Shown here one piece after another: positions 1-8,736 of a DNA stretch of 64,000 nt. Numbering within the stretch: position 1 is the stretch's first letter; each line of letters starts with the position of its first letter. The DNA lies in the NCBI GenBank assembly GCA_025928265.1, contig JAICJV010000001.1:18695-82694 (forward strand). Reading direction: 5' to 3'. The notes under the pieces are model-generated. The model worked only from the letters and a program-made list of their open reading frames with translations. It did no database searches and was not told where the DNA came from. The position numbers and the translations under genes were made by a program. This DNA is from Thermoleophilaceae bacterium. Its GTDB lineage: Bacteria > Actinomycetota > Thermoleophilia > Solirubrobacterales > Thermoleophilaceae.

Positions 1-1
1 C

Positions 2-484
2 GTCCACGCGTTCGAGCCGACGCCGTCGAACCGCAAGGTGTTCGCCAAGAACCTCGAGCTGAACCCGATGCCGGCGTCGCGCGTGACGATCTGGGACGCG
101 CCCCTCTCGGACAGCGCCGGCGAGCGCCTCTTCGTGCGCGACGAGATCGCTGCCGGGGCGACGATGCGGACCGAGACGAGCGCCGAGACGTCGTGCGAGC
201 TCGTGACCGACACGATCGACGCGATGGTGGGGCGCGGCGACCTTCCGCGCGTGGACTTCATCAAGATCGACGTGGAGGGCGCCGACCTCGGCGTGCTCCA
301 GGGCGCGGCGGAGACAATCAGGTCGTTCCGCCCGCGACTGGCGCTCGCCGCATACCACCGGCCCGAGGACCTGGCGACGCTGCCGGGCTACGTCGAGTCG
401 CTGGGCGTGCCGTACCGCTGGTACATGCAGTGCTCGACCATGACCGAGGTCGACACCGTGCTGTTCGGCGTGCCCGTCGAATAG
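2..484 (+). CDS. FkbM-family methyltransferase, 3' part
   Basis: The reading frame is open from the left edge, so the start lies outside the window. The visible 160 residues begin inside the SAM-binding core: an HAFEPTPSN stretch matches the acidic strand-2 motif of FkbM methyltransferases, and IKIDVEGADLGVLQGA matches their hallmark IDVEGxExxVLxG segment. Members O-methylate sugars or small molecules using S-adenosylmethionine; the substrate cannot be told here. It is followed after 10 bases by a flavin-dependent oxidoreductase on the same strand. The TAG stop is at 482-484. The family call is firm, the substrate unknown. Confidence 0.85.
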   Translation, partial: VHAFEPTPSNRKVFAKNLELNPMPASRVTIWDAPLSDSAGERLFVRDEIAAGATMRTETSAETSCELVTDTIDAMVGRGDLPRVDFIKIDVEGADLGVLQGAAETIRSFRPRLALAAYHRPEDLATLPGYVESLGVPYRWYMQCSTMTEVDTVLFGVPVE

Positions 485-494
485 GTTGCGGGCC

Positions 495-1250
495 ATGGCC
501 GCGCGCCGTGGCATCTTCGTAGCACCGTTCGACGAGCTCAGCGAACCCGCGCTCGTGGCCGAGCTCGCGGCCGCCGCGGAGGCACGCGGCTGGGACGGCT
601 TCTTCGTCTGGGACCACATTCGCTACTCGGCCCCCACGCGCGCGGTCGCGGATCCGTGGGTCACGCTCGCGGCAATCGCGACGGCCACGCAGCGCGTGAA
701 GATCGGTCCGCTCGTCACGCCGCTGGCGCGCCGCCGTGTGCACAAGCTCGCGCGCGAGACCGTCACGCTCGACCGCCTCTCGCGCGGCCGGCTCGTGTTC
801 GGCGCCGGGCTCGGCAGCGACCGCCACGGCGAGCTCGGACCGTTCGGCGAGGTGGAGGACCCGCGCGAGCGGGCGCGCCTGCTCGACGACGGCCTCGACC
901 AGCTGGCGGCGTACTGGGGCGGCGAGTTCGAGCCTTCGCCCGTGCAGCGGCCGCGGATCCCGGTGTGGGTTGCCGCGCGCTACCCCAACCGCCGCCCGGT
1001 GCGGCGCGCCGCGCGCTGGGATGGGCTGTTCCCGATCGACCTCACCGGCCCCGACGCGCTCGCCGAGCTGGTGGGCGAGGTGCGCGAGCTGCGCCGCGAC
1101 GAGAGCGGCCCGTTCGACTTCGTCGTCGACCACGACCCGGGCGAGGATGCCGCGCCGTGGGAGCAGGCCGGTGCCACGTGGTGCCTGACGCAGTTCGGCC
1201 AGTCGCCGCGCGAGGCCGACGTGCGCGCGGCGATCGACGCGGGCCCGTAG
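495..1250 (+). CDS. LLM-class flavin-dependent oxidoreductase (luciferase-like)
   Basis: This 251-residue protein has luciferase-like monooxygenase features: a WDGFFVWDHI strand near residues 31-40, then ATATQRVKIGPLVTPL, then a LDRLSRGRLVFGAGLGS segment that forms part of the F420/FMN-binding TIM barrel. It is shorter than the usual 300-350 residues, and the C-terminal part looks trimmed. Such proteins oxidise small organics with reduced FMN or, often in actinobacteria, F420H2. I chose ATG 495; a TTG at 486 in the same frame is possible. The gene follows the FkbM gene closely and could be co-transcribed. Substrate unknown. Confidence 0.8.
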   Translation: MAARRGIFVAPFDELSEPALVAELAAAAEARGWDGFFVWDHIRYSAPTRAVADPWVTLAAIATATQRVKIGPLVTPLARRRVHKLARETVTLDRLSRGRLVFGAGLGSDRHGELGPFGEVEDPRERARLLDDGLDQLAAYWGGEFEPSPVQRPRIPVWVAARYPNRRPVRRAARWDGLFPIDLTGPDALAELVGEVRELRRDESGPFDFVVDHDPGEDAAPWEQAGATWCLTQFGQSPREADVRAAIDAGP

Positions 1251-1307
1251 GTCCCAGGTCGCTAAGAGGACGCCGGTGGCAAGCCCGCTGGCCATGGGAT
1301 ACCGTCA

Positions 1308-1721
1308 ATGAGGATGGCGGCGGATGACCCCCTGACGACCGTGATCCAGGCGTTCGAGGAGTTCGAGTTCGGCCAGACGGACCTCGAGGACTACTTCAAC
1401 CGCTGGTGGCACCCCGACGCCGTGATCGAGTCGGCCGACGGCGTCCCGATCGCCGGTCGCTACGAGGGCCTGGAGGGCTACCGCCGCTGGTTCGAGGACT
1501 CCTACGGCCCGTACTACGACGTCCGCCGCCACGTGGACTCGGTCAAGACCGAGGGCAGCACCGTGGTCATGCTGCTCACTATCAGCGGGCGCTCGCGCGA
1601 GGACGGCCTCGAGCTGGAGGTGCGGATCGGCAGCACATACGAGGTCGAGGACGGCCGCATCAAGCGGTTGAACGTGTACGTCGGCCACGAGCGAGCGCTC
1701 CTGGCCGGCGGGACCGCGTAG
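1308..1721 (+). CDS. SnoaL-like / NTF2-fold protein
   Basis: The product is about 137 residues with a nuclear-transport-factor-2-like layout: an N-terminal helix (VIQAFEEFEFG), YFNRWWHPDAVIESADGVPIAG, a YEGLEGYRRWFEDSYG helix and alternating C-terminal strands. SnoaL-like proteins are small cyclases, isomerases or binding proteins; no catalytic pair is certain here. Two in-frame ATGs compete, at 1308 and 1314. No Shine-Dalgarno is visible, but a TACCGT box at 1300-1305 lies 8 bases before ATG 1314, so a leaderless start at 1314 is possible. It converges on the acyl-CoA dehydrogenase gene, 12 bases away. Confidence 0.75.
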   Translation: MRMAADDPLTTVIQAFEEFEFGQTDLEDYFNRWWHPDAVIESADGVPIAGRYEGLEGYRRWFEDSYGPYYDVRRHVDSVKTEGSTVVMLLTISGRSREDGLELEVRIGSTYEVEDGRIKRLNVYVGHERALLAGGTA

Positions 1722-1733
1722 CGCCCGCCGGCG

Positions 1734-2918
1734 TCAGGCGAACGCCCGCACGCCGGTGACCGCGTGCCCGATCACGAGTGTGTGCACCTCGCTGGTGCCC
1801 TCGTACGTGAGCACCGACTCGAGGTTGTTGGCGTGGCGCATGACGGGGTACTCGGAGCTGATCCCGTTGGCGCCGAGAATGGTTCGCGCCTCGCGGGCGA
1901 TGGTCAGCGCCTCGCGGACGTTGTTGAGCTTGCCGAAGCTCACCTGCTCCGGAGTGATCTCGCCCGCGTCCTTCAGCCGGCCGAGCTGCAACGCGACGAG
2001 CGCGGCCTTGTTCAGCTCGAGCGTCATGTTCGCCAGCTTCTCCTGGGTGAGCTGGAAGCCGGCGATCGGCTTGCCGAAGGCGACGCGCGACTTCGCGTAC
2101 TCGATCGCGGTCTCGAGGCAGGTGCGCGCCGCGCCGACCGCGCCCCAGACGATCCCGTAGCGCGCCTCGCTGAGGCACGACAGCGGGCCGCCGAGGCCGC
2201 GCGCCCCTGGGAGCATGGCCGACTCCGGCAGCCGGCAGTCCTCGAGGATCAGCTCGGAGGTGATCGACGCACGCAGCGAGAGCTTGCGGTGGATGTCCTG
2301 CGTCGAGAAGCCGGGCGTGCCGCGCGGGACGACGAAGCCGCGCACGCCGTCGTCGGTGCGCGCCCACACGACCGCCACGTCGGCCAGGCCGCCGTTCGTG
2401 ATCCACATCTTGGTGCCGTTCAGGATCCAGTCGCCGCCGTCGCGGCGCGCGGCTGTCTTCATCGCCGCCGGGTCGCTGCCGGCATCCGGCTCGGTGAGGC
2501 CGAAGCAGCCGATCGCGTCGCCCGCGGCCATCCGCGGCAGCCACTCCTGCTTCTGCTCCTCCGACCCGTACTTCCAGATCGGGAACATCGCCAGCGAGCC
2601 CTGCACCGAGACGAAGCTGCGCAGGCCGCTGTCGACGGCCTCGAGCTCGCGGCACGCGACGCCGTAGCTCACGGCGCTGGCGCCGGCGCAGCCGTAGCCC
2701 TCGAGGTGCATCCCCAGGAGGCCGAGCCGCCCGAGCTCCGGGCCCAGCTCGCGCGGCAGGTAGCCCTCCATGTACCACTCCTCGATCTCGGGGAGCACAC
2801 GGTCGGCGGCGAAGCGCTGGATCGTCTCGGCGAGCATGAGCTGCTCGTGGTCGAGCATCCGGTTGACGCCGAGGAAGTCGGCGGCGCTGACGGCGGGCGC
2901 GGCCGTTGTCGCGGTCAT
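1734..2918 (-). CDS. acyl-CoA dehydrogenase (glutaryl-CoA dehydrogenase-like)
   Basis: A 394-residue acyl-CoA dehydrogenase, full length for the family. It has the flavin-contact motif GCFGLTEPDAGSDP, MWITNGGLADV, and a C-terminal YEGTSEVH in which Glu373 sits where glutaryl-CoA and isovaleryl-type enzymes carry the catalytic base. It would desaturate an acyl-CoA using FAD and an electron-transfer flavoprotein. Start ATG 2918 has a GGAGG Shine-Dalgarno and overlaps the upstream nitrilase stop as ATGA. It is the last gene of a seven-gene operon headed by a CoxG-like gene at 8666, suggesting it acts on a CoA ester late in the pathway. Confidence 0.93.
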   Translation of the reverse strand: MTATTAAPAVSAADFLGVNRMLDHEQLMLAETIQRFAADRVLPEIEEWYMEGYLPRELGPELGRLGLLGMHLEGYGCAGASAVSYGVACRELEAVDSGLRSFVSVQGSLAMFPIWKYGSEEQKQEWLPRMAAGDAIGCFGLTEPDAGSDPAAMKTAARRDGGDWILNGTKMWITNGGLADVAVVWARTDDGVRGFVVPRGTPGFSTQDIHRKLSLRASITSELILEDCRLPESAMLPGARGLGGPLSCLSEARYGIVWGAVGAARTCLETAIEYAKSRVAFGKPIAGFQLTQEKLANMTLELNKAALVALQLGRLKDAGEITPEQVSFGKLNNVREALTIAREARTILGANGISSEYPVMRHANNLESVLTYEGTSEVHTLVIGHAVTGVRAFA

Positions 2919-3793
2919 GGGAAGGCCTCCTGCTTCGACTTTTGAGCGGCGGGCCGCAGCGATAGGTCGTACACGTCGGTCCGGCGGTCGGCACGCGGGC
3001 GGATCAGCGGGTCGCGGACCTGCGCCGCCTGGGCGGCCGCGAGGTCGATCGTGGCCACGTCGAGCGCCGGCTGGCTGCCGGGCAGCGGGCCCGTGGCAAC
3101 CTTGCCGAACGGGTCGGCGATGAGCGACGACCCGAGGAACTCCAGGTCGCCGTTCGACCCGGCCTGCGACGCGCACGCGATGAAGACCTGGCTCAGGTTG
3201 GCCTGCACGACAGCGCCGAGCGCCTGCGGCGCGAGCCCGTGGGCGTCCCAGCGCTCGCGGTCGAATCCGGTCACCCACGCGGTGGGAACGCAGATCAGCT
3301 CGGCGCCCTCGAGCGCGAGCAGGCGGACGGTCTCGACGAAGCGCAGGTCGTAGCAGACGCACAGCCCCACGGTGCCGAACGGCAGCTCCGCCACCGGCAG
3401 CCCGAGGTCGCCGGGCTCGAAAGCGAGCTTCTCCTGGCGGAAGAGGTGCAGCTTGCGGTAGTGGAGCAGCGGCCCGTCGGGACCCACGATCACGGCGGTG
3501 TTGTAGAGCCGGTCGCCGTCGCGCTCGCAGAACCCGCCCGCCACGTAGCCGCCGGCGTCGGCGGCCACGTCCGTCCACGCCTCGACCGTCGGCCCGTCGA
3601 GCGGCTCCGCCACGTCCGGCAGCCGCTCGCGGCCGGCGACGTAACCCGGCACGATCAGCTCGGGGAGTACCACCAGCTGCGCGCCGCGGCCGAACGCCTC
3701 GCGCGCGGTCGCCACGCTGAGCGCGCGATTCTCCTCCGCGGCGTACGGCCGCCCGGTGACCTGCGCCAGCGCGATCGCGAGCTCGCGCGTCAC
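2915..3793 (-). CDS. carbon-nitrogen hydrolase (nitrilase superfamily)
   Basis: A 292-residue nitrilase-superfamily enzyme with the complete Glu-Lys-Cys triad: Glu45 (VLPELIVPG), Lys114 (HYRKLHLF) and Cys147 (VCYDLRF). These enzymes hydrolyse amides, N-carbamoyl groups or nitriles. In a ring-degradation operon, an N-carbamoyl-amino-acid or omega-amidase role is plausible but not shown. Start GTG 3793 overlaps the upstream bicupin stop as GTGA, and its own stop overlaps the acyl-CoA dehydrogenase start as ATGA, so translation is probably coupled through the operon. Confidence 0.92.
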   Translation of the reverse strand: MTRELAIALAQVTGRPYAAEENRALSVATAREAFGRGAQLVVLPELIVPGYVAGRERLPDVAEPLDGPTVEAWTDVAADAGGYVAGGFCERDGDRLYNTAVIVGPDGPLLHYRKLHLFRQEKLAFEPGDLGLPVAELPFGTVGLCVCYDLRFVETVRLLALEGAELICVPTAWVTGFDRERWDAHGLAPQALGAVVQANLSQVFIACASQAGSNGDLEFLGSSLIADPFGKVATGPLPGSQPALDVATIDLAAAQAAQVRDPLIRPRADRRTDVYDLSLRPAAQKSKQEAFP

Positions 3794-4557
3794 GACTCGC
3801 CTGCGGGCAGCACGCCCGCGATCTCGAGCATCCGCACGTCGGCCGGGCACGGGCCGCCGACGCTGACGATCGCCTCGCCGCGGTCCGCCCTCACGCGGTG
3901 TTCCACGGCCGGCGGCACCTGGATCGCCTGGCCGGCCTCGAACTCGCGGATGAACCCGTGCGTGAGGTCCTCGACGGTCCCTCGCCCGGAGAGGATGTAG
4001 ATCGTGTCCTCGGACTCCATGTGCGCGTGGGGCACGTTCTCCTCACCCGGCTGCATGCTCACGTAGTTCATGTTCGCGTTGCGGGCCCCGGCGCCGAGCC
4101 AGACGACGAGCCGCGCGTCGCTCGCGATCATCGGCAGCATGACGTCCGGGCGGTCGCGGTGGAAGAGCCTGATGCCGGTGTCGTCGCCGGCGGGAGCGCC
4201 GGCGGGCGCGCCGTCGTACAGCGCGGGGTCCGGTGGCGACGGGCCCCCGATCAGCTCGAGCCCCTGGGGCCCGGCCTCGAAGACGTACTCGCTGCCCGGC
4301 GCGACGTGCACCATCGCGCCCTCGGTGAGGTCGTGCCGGGCGACGCGCCCGCCGCCGGCGATGACGTAGTAGACGGCCTCGCCGGCATGGTGCTGAGGTC
4401 GCGTGCGCGCGCCCGCGCCGAGTGAGACGAGGTGCATCGAGCGCATCTGCGCGCCCACGCCCGGCCAGACGAGCGCCCGGGCGCTGCCGTGACCATCGAC
4501 GAGATCGAGCACGCGGCCCTCCGGGCCCAGGACCTGGATGCCCTCGGCGGCGTTCAT
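3790..4557 (-). CDS. bicupin domain protein
   Basis: A 255-residue protein with two cupin barrels. The first (about residues 25-110) includes QHHAGEAVYYVIAGGG. The second (about 150-240) has NVPHAHMESEDTIYILSGRG, with the His-x-His...Glu pattern of a metal-binding cupin. Two-domain cupins include ureidoglycine aminohydrolase and gentisate-type dioxygenases. The domain order and small size resemble the ureidoglycine aminohydrolase layout, but I do not see enough to assign that reaction. ATG 4557 overlaps the upstream cupin gene as ATGA. Confidence 0.85.
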   Translation of the reverse strand: MNAAEGIQVLGPEGRVLDLVDGHGSARALVWPGVGAQMRSMHLVSLGAGARTRPQHHAGEAVYYVIAGGGRVARHDLTEGAMVHVAPGSEYVFEAGPQGLELIGGPSPPDPALYDGAPAGAPAGDDTGIRLFHRDRPDVMLPMIASDARLVVWLGAGARNANMNYVSMQPGEENVPHAHMESEDTIYILSGRGTVEDLTHGFIREFEAGQAIQVPPAVEHRVRADRGEAIVSVGGPCPADVRMLEIAGVLPAGES

Positions 4558-4907
4558 CGCGGCCCCCGCTTCATGACGGTGTACGCATCGCCGCTCTCGC
4601 GGCGCGGCACGATGATCGCGAGGAAGCGCGCGCCCGCGGGTCCCGCGCGCAGGCCGTGCGCGACGTTGGGCGCGACCACCGACCACTCGCCCGGGCCGAG
4701 GCGCTCGGTCCGCCCGTCGACGGTGAACTCGACCTGTCCGGCGTCGATCAGCGTGATCTGCTCCTGGGGATGGTTGTGGGTCGGGAAGACCGCGCCCGGC
4801 TCGAACTCGTAGCGGGTGACGGTCGCGCCCTCGCTGTCGAACGCGCGCCGCCGCACGCCCGGCCACGGCTCGTCTGCGGCGATCGCGTCGAAGCGTCCCG
4901 TGCTCAT
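4554..4907 (-). CDS. single-domain cupin protein
   Basis: A 117-residue single cupin. The THNHPQEQITLIDAG segment supplies the usual metal ligands (His-x-His-x-x-x-x-Glu replaced here by a Gln-Glu-Gln spacing), and a second conserved stretch GPGEWSVVAPNVAHGLRAG contributes the later His. Small cupins in catabolic operons act as isomerases, dioxygenases or sensors; the role is open. ATG 4907 overlaps the upstream cyclase gene as ATGA. Two adjacent cupin genes between a ring-opening hydrolase and a nitrilase suggest they process an intermediate of the same pathway. Confidence 0.85.
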   Translation of the reverse strand: MSTGRFDAIAADEPWPGVRRRAFDSEGATVTRYEFEPGAVFPTHNHPQEQITLIDAGQVEFTVDGRTERLGPGEWSVVAPNVAHGLRAGPAGARFLAIIVPRRESGDAYTVMKRGPR

Positions 4908-5656
4908 TCGTCGAGGAACGCGACCACGCGGCAGGGCGACGCCTCGCCGCCCTCGATCGGGATCGGGAAGGCGCCGATGAGGCAGCGCCGGTTGAGTGCC
5001 TGCTCGATGTCGCCGCCCATGTTCTCCACGTGCGTGACGCCCGCCCGGAACGGCACCTTGTGCATCACGAAGATGTCCTCGGGCGGAAACTCGTCGTCGA
5101 CGCTGCGGCCGATCTTCTTCTCGTAGGCGCGCGCGGCGTCGGCGCGCTTGTAGCGGATGCTTGTGTTCATCGGGTGGTCGCCCGAGGCGCAGTCGAAGCC
5201 GGTCCAGGCGAACTGCATCTCCGCGACCCACTCGGCGAACTCGCGGTCGCCGCCGGGGTGGCGCAGGAAGTAGCGCTCCTCGTCCTCCTCCGGGCGGCCA
5301 TTGAAGAAGCGGTGGTAGCCAGTGTGGTAGATCAGGATGTCGCCCTTCTGCACCTCCATGCGGTCGGTGATGTGGTGCGGCTTGATCACCGACCAGTCCT
5401 CGACCTCGTCCGAGATGTCGACGATCACGCCCGGGCGGCAGAGCTGGTCGATCGGAACCGAGGCGATGTCGGCTCCGCCCGAGATGATGTGCATCTCGCC
5501 GTCGTAGTGGGTGCCCGCGTGAAGCGGCGTCTCGAGGTACTGCGAGACGATCCCGTTGGTGGCGTGGCGCTGGAAGTACGACAGCTTCGGCGACGGGTAA
5601 CCGACCCATCCCGGCGTGTGGATCGAGAACTTGTGCGTCAGGTCGATGGGCTTCAT
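4904..5656 (-). CDS. cyclase-family hydrolase (kynurenine formamidase / isatin hydrolase-like)
   Basis: A 250-residue cyclase-family (PF04199-type) metalloenzyme. The LHAGTHYDGEMH segment at about residues 45-56 matches the HxGTHxDxxxH metal motif of kynurenine formamidase, isatin hydrolase and related amide or lactam hydrolases. It would open an amide bond in or beside a ring. The protein is longer than bacterial KynB (about 210) because of an insert around the WTGFDCASGDHPMN region. It lies directly after the L1 molybdenum hydroxylase gene (ATGA overlap), consistent with hydrolysis of the hydroxylated (lactam) product; that pairing is inference. Confidence 0.88.
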   Translation of the reverse strand: MKPIDLTHKFSIHTPGWVGYPSPKLSYFQRHATNGIVSQYLETPLHAGTHYDGEMHIISGGADIASVPIDQLCRPGVIVDISDEVEDWSVIKPHHITDRMEVQKGDILIYHTGYHRFFNGRPEEDEERYFLRHPGGDREFAEWVAEMQFAWTGFDCASGDHPMNTSIRYKRADAARAYEKKIGRSVDDEFPPEDIFVMHKVPFRAGVTHVENMGGDIEQALNRRCLIGAFPIPIEGGEASPCRVVAFLDE

Positions 5657-7998
5657 CCGGTTCTCTCGAGCTCCTTTGGGTGTTCGGCGGCCCCCGCCAT
5701 CCGAAGGACCCGCTCCGGGGTGAGCGGTAGTGCGGTGGCGTCGCTGCCCAGCGCGTCCGACAGGGCGTTGGCGATGACGGCGCCCGCCGCTGCGGTTCCG
5801 CCCTCGCCCGCGCCCTTCACGCCGAGCGGGTTGAGCGGCGTGGGGGCGTCCTCGGTCACGAGGACCCGCACGGGTGGCACCTCGCCGGCGGTGGGCAGCA
5901 GATAGTCCATGAACGAGCCGGCCACGAGCTGCCCGCTCGCGTCGTAGGCGAACTCCTCGAGCAGCGCTCCTCCCAGCCCCTGCGCGACGCCACCCACGAT
6001 CTGGCCCTCGACCAGCTTCGGATTGATCGCGCGGCCCACGTCGTAGGTGACGGCGTAGCGGTGGATCTCCATGCCGCCCGTGTCGGTGTCGACCTCGAGC
6101 GCCACGCAGTGCAGGCCGTACGGGAACGCCATGTCCGGCGAGTCGAAGTGAGCCTCCTCCTCGAGGTCCGGCTCGCCCGCCAGATCGGCGAGCGGGACGC
6201 CGACCGCGGGCGCGCCGCGGGCGACCACGCGGTCGCCGCTGATGGTGAGATCGTCCGGCGACACCTCGAGCCGCTCCGCCGCGAGCTCGAGCAGCCGCCC
6301 TCGCAGCACGTCCGCGGCGCGCGCCACCGCGCTGCCGCCGAGCATCGACGCGCGGCTGCCGAACGAGCCCATCCCCTCCGGCACCGTGTCGGTGTCGCCG
6401 TGCCGGACCGTGACGTCGTCGTAGCTCACGCCCAGCGTCTCGGCGCACACCTGCGCCAGGACCGTGTCCACCCCCTGGCCGACGGAAGCGGATCCGACAT
6501 GCACCACCGTCTCACCGTCAGCGTCGAGGCCCACGCGCGCGTACTCCCAGCGCGCGATACCGCTCTTCTCGACGAAGTAGCCGACTCCCAGCCCACGCCG
6601 GCGCCCGTGACTCGCCCCCTCGGCGCGCCAGCGCAGCATCTCGTCGTAGCCGAACGTGCGCAGGCCCTTGTCGAGGAGCAGCCCGTAGTCGCCGCTGTCG
6701 AACACGACCGGGTGGCCGTCGGTGTGCGTGCCGACCTCGTACGGCATGGCGTCGGCGGCGATCAGGTTCTGCCGGCGCAGGTCGGCGGGGTCGCGCCCGA
6801 GCCGGCGCGCCGCGATGTCGATCATGCGCTCGCGCACGAAGTTGGCCTCGTAGCGCCCCGGGGCGCGGTAGGTGCCCGCCGGTGTCTTGTTGGTGAGCAC
6901 CTGGCGCGCGGTGCAGTCGTAGGCGTCCCAGCGGTAGGGACCGGGGAGCAGCGCGGCGGTCATGCCGGGAACGACCGAGCCGTGGGTGCGGACGTACGCG
7001 CCGGTGTTCATCACGAAGCGGTCGCGCATGGCGAGCAGCGTGCCGTCGGCGCGCAGCGCGACCTCCACGTCGTGGACCTGCTCGCGCGAGTGGTTGAGCG
7101 CGCGCAGGTTCTCCTCGCGGTCCTCCGTCCACGCGACGGGCCGGCGCAGGCGCGCGGCGCACCACGGCACGATGAAGTCCTCGGGGTAGAACTCGCCGCG
7201 GCCGCCGAAGCCGCCGCCCACGTCGAGCTCGATGAACCGGACCTGCTCCTCGCCGAGGCCGAGCATGCGGGCGAGTATCCGGCGGTTGGTGTGGACGACC
7301 TTGGCCGCGCCCCACACCGTCAGCCGGCCGCTGCCCGGATCGAGCTCGGCGAGCAGGCCGCGCGGCTCGAGCGGCACGGCCCCGTGGCGCTGGCAGCTCA
7401 ACCGCTCGCGTACGACCACGTCGGCCTCGGCGAACGCCGCATCGGCGTCGCCCCAGGCGATGTGGATCTCGCCCGCGAGGTTGGATTCGAGCGTGTCGTG
7501 CAGGCGGGTGGTGTCCGCATCGGCCGCCGTCCACGGATCGAGCACGGGCTCGAGCGGCTCGTACTCGACGTCGATCGACGACAGCGCGTCCTCGGCCGCG
7601 TAGCGCGAGCTGGCGATCACGGCGGCGACCGGCTCGCCGGAGTAGCGCACGACGCCGTCGGCGAACGGCGGCTGTAGCGCGAGCTCCATTCCCGGCAGCG
7701 GATACATGCGCATCGGGATGCGCGGGAGCGGCTGCGGGAGGTCGCGGCTCGTGACCACGTCCACCACGTGCGGATCCGCCTGAGCCGTGCTCGCGTCGAT
7801 CGCCGTGATGCGCGCGTGCGCGTGCGGGCTCCTCAATACGGCGAGGTGCAGCGCGTCCGGTCGCTGCAGGTCGTCCACGAAGCAGCTCCGGCCGGTGAGC
7901 AGCGGCAGATCCTCCTTGCGCGGCAGCGAGCGCCCGATGACAGCGGCGCCGTCCGCCGGCGCGTCCCGCGCCACGGCGTGCGTGGCGCGAGCTACCAC
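5653..7998 (-). CDS. molybdenum hydroxylase large subunit L1 (xanthine dehydrogenase family)
   Basis: A 781-residue molybdopterin-binding subunit of the xanthine dehydrogenase/CoxL superfamily. It has an N-terminal 'a/b hammerhead' region (IGRSLPRKEDLPLLTG), the GGGFGGRGEFYPED loop, the TYRAPGRYEANFVRER loop in place of the CoxL AYRCSFR Cys loop, and the C-terminal GVKGAGEGG loop carrying the catalytic Glu. The position that is Ser-Thr-Gln in L4/L5 is Ala-Ala-Lys here. It is therefore not CO dehydrogenase; the substrate is probably a heterocycle or aldehyde. It starts at GTG 7998, overlapping the CoxG-like gene by 7 bp, and needs FAD and FeS partners encoded elsewhere (39.4-40.8 kb). Confidence 0.93.
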   Translation of the reverse strand: MVARATHAVARDAPADGAAVIGRSLPRKEDLPLLTGRSCFVDDLQRPDALHLAVLRSPHAHARITAIDASTAQADPHVVDVVTSRDLPQPLPRIPMRMYPLPGMELALQPPFADGVVRYSGEPVAAVIASSRYAAEDALSSIDVEYEPLEPVLDPWTAADADTTRLHDTLESNLAGEIHIAWGDADAAFAEADVVVRERLSCQRHGAVPLEPRGLLAELDPGSGRLTVWGAAKVVHTNRRILARMLGLGEEQVRFIELDVGGGFGGRGEFYPEDFIVPWCAARLRRPVAWTEDREENLRALNHSREQVHDVEVALRADGTLLAMRDRFVMNTGAYVRTHGSVVPGMTAALLPGPYRWDAYDCTARQVLTNKTPAGTYRAPGRYEANFVRERMIDIAARRLGRDPADLRRQNLIAADAMPYEVGTHTDGHPVVFDSGDYGLLLDKGLRTFGYDEMLRWRAEGASHGRRRGLGVGYFVEKSGIARWEYARVGLDADGETVVHVGSASVGQGVDTVLAQVCAETLGVSYDDVTVRHGDTDTVPEGMGSFGSRASMLGGSAVARAADVLRGRLLELAAERLEVSPDDLTISGDRVVARGAPAVGVPLADLAGEPDLEEEAHFDSPDMAFPYGLHCVALEVDTDTGGMEIHRYAVTYDVGRAINPKLVEGQIVGGVAQGLGGALLEEFAYDASGQLVAGSFMDYLLPTAGEVPPVRVLVTEDAPTPLNPLGVKGAGEGGTAAAGAVIANALSDALGSDATALPLTPERVLRMAGAAEHPKELERTG

Positions 7999-8666
7999 TT
8001 GTACCTGATCTCGAACCGCACCCCCCGGCGGCGCCGCCTGCCGGCCGCGACCAGGCCGAGCACGACCGCCGCTGCAGCCACGCCGGCGCCCGCCGCCGCC
8101 GGAACGCGGCTCGTGGCGGCGTCCGGCTCGGCGGCGGGGCTCGGAGCAGCCTTGCGCGGCGGCGAGGAGGGTCGCGACGCCGGTTCGGGCTCCGGATGGG
8201 CAGAGGAGGGCGCCGGGCGCGACGCGCGCTCGGCGAGGCTCTTCTCGAGAGTCTGGGCGAGGTCGCGCAGGAGTCGCTCCGCCTCCGGCCGCGCGGACTC
8301 CTCCGACACGCCGGGTGCTGCGACGCGGCCGTCGAGCGAGACGGCGACCTCGGCCGAGTCGCCCGAGCCGGAGACGCTGCCGCGCAGCGTCCCGGTGGCA
8401 AAGCCCGGGCCGGCGGCCTCACGCACGCGCAGCCGGCAGCTGGCGCGGCGGCCGTCCTCGTCGATGTCGAGCGGCTTGAGGACACCGATGCAGTCGATCG
8501 CGCCAGCGCCGATCTGCGGCCGCAGCGCGCCCTGCAGAGTCGCGTCGCCGTTGACGCGCTCGAGCGCGGACCCGGGGAGGCACGCGGCCAGCGCGCCCAG
8601 GTCGGTCAGCTCCGCCCACACGCGATCGGCCGGCGCGGCGACCCTGAAGTTCGTCTCGACGATCAT
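7992..8666 (-). CDS. coxG: CoxG-like SRPBCC protein with C-terminal membrane anchor
   Basis: A 224-residue protein. Residues 1-145 form a CoxG/SRPBCC domain (start FRVAAPADRVWAELTDLGALAACLPG; the ACLPG motif is typical). A Pro/Ala/Ser-rich linker follows, then one hydrophobic helix (about 190-210) ending in Arg-rich residues. CoxG proteins tether molybdenum hydroxylases to the membrane and assist electron delivery to quinone. It is the first gene of the operon that carries L1, with a GGGGGAG Shine-Dalgarno. It is divergent from a second CoxG-like gene with which it shares the promoter region. Confidence 0.9.
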   Translation of the reverse strand: MIVETNFRVAAPADRVWAELTDLGALAACLPGSALERVNGDATLQGALRPQIGAGAIDCIGVLKPLDIDEDGRRASCRLRVREAAGPGFATGTLRGSVSGSGDSAEVAVSLDGRVAAPGVSEESARPEAERLLRDLAQTLEKSLAERASRPAPSSAHPEPEPASRPSSPPRKAAPSPAAEPDAATSRVPAAAGAGVAAAAVVLGLVAAGRRRRRGVRFEIRYKW

Positions 8667-8689
8667 TCGCTCACTCCCCCGGTGCCAAA

Positions 8690-8708
8690 AGTATAATGTT
8701 GGACTTTA
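8690..8708. promoter_or_regulatory. shared motif A and bidirectional -10 between two coxG-like genes
   Basis: In the 70-bp divergent region, AGTATAATGTTGGACTTTA contains a perfect plus-strand -10 box TATAAT (8693-8698) and an overlapping minus-strand TATACT (8695-8690), so one AT-rich core can serve both coxG-like genes. It matches motif B at 20472-20490 in 16 of 19 positions, which is more than a -10 box alone requires. No convincing -35 is seen on either strand. Confidence 0.6.
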
Positions 8709-8736
8709 GCGCGTAGGGCGACTTCCGGGGAGAGAA

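Noticed and set aside
3790..4557. Naming the bicupin ureidoglycine aminohydrolase (allE-like)
   Set aside because: Two cupin domains alone are not specific, and no allantoinase or allantoate amidohydrolase with normal motifs is present.
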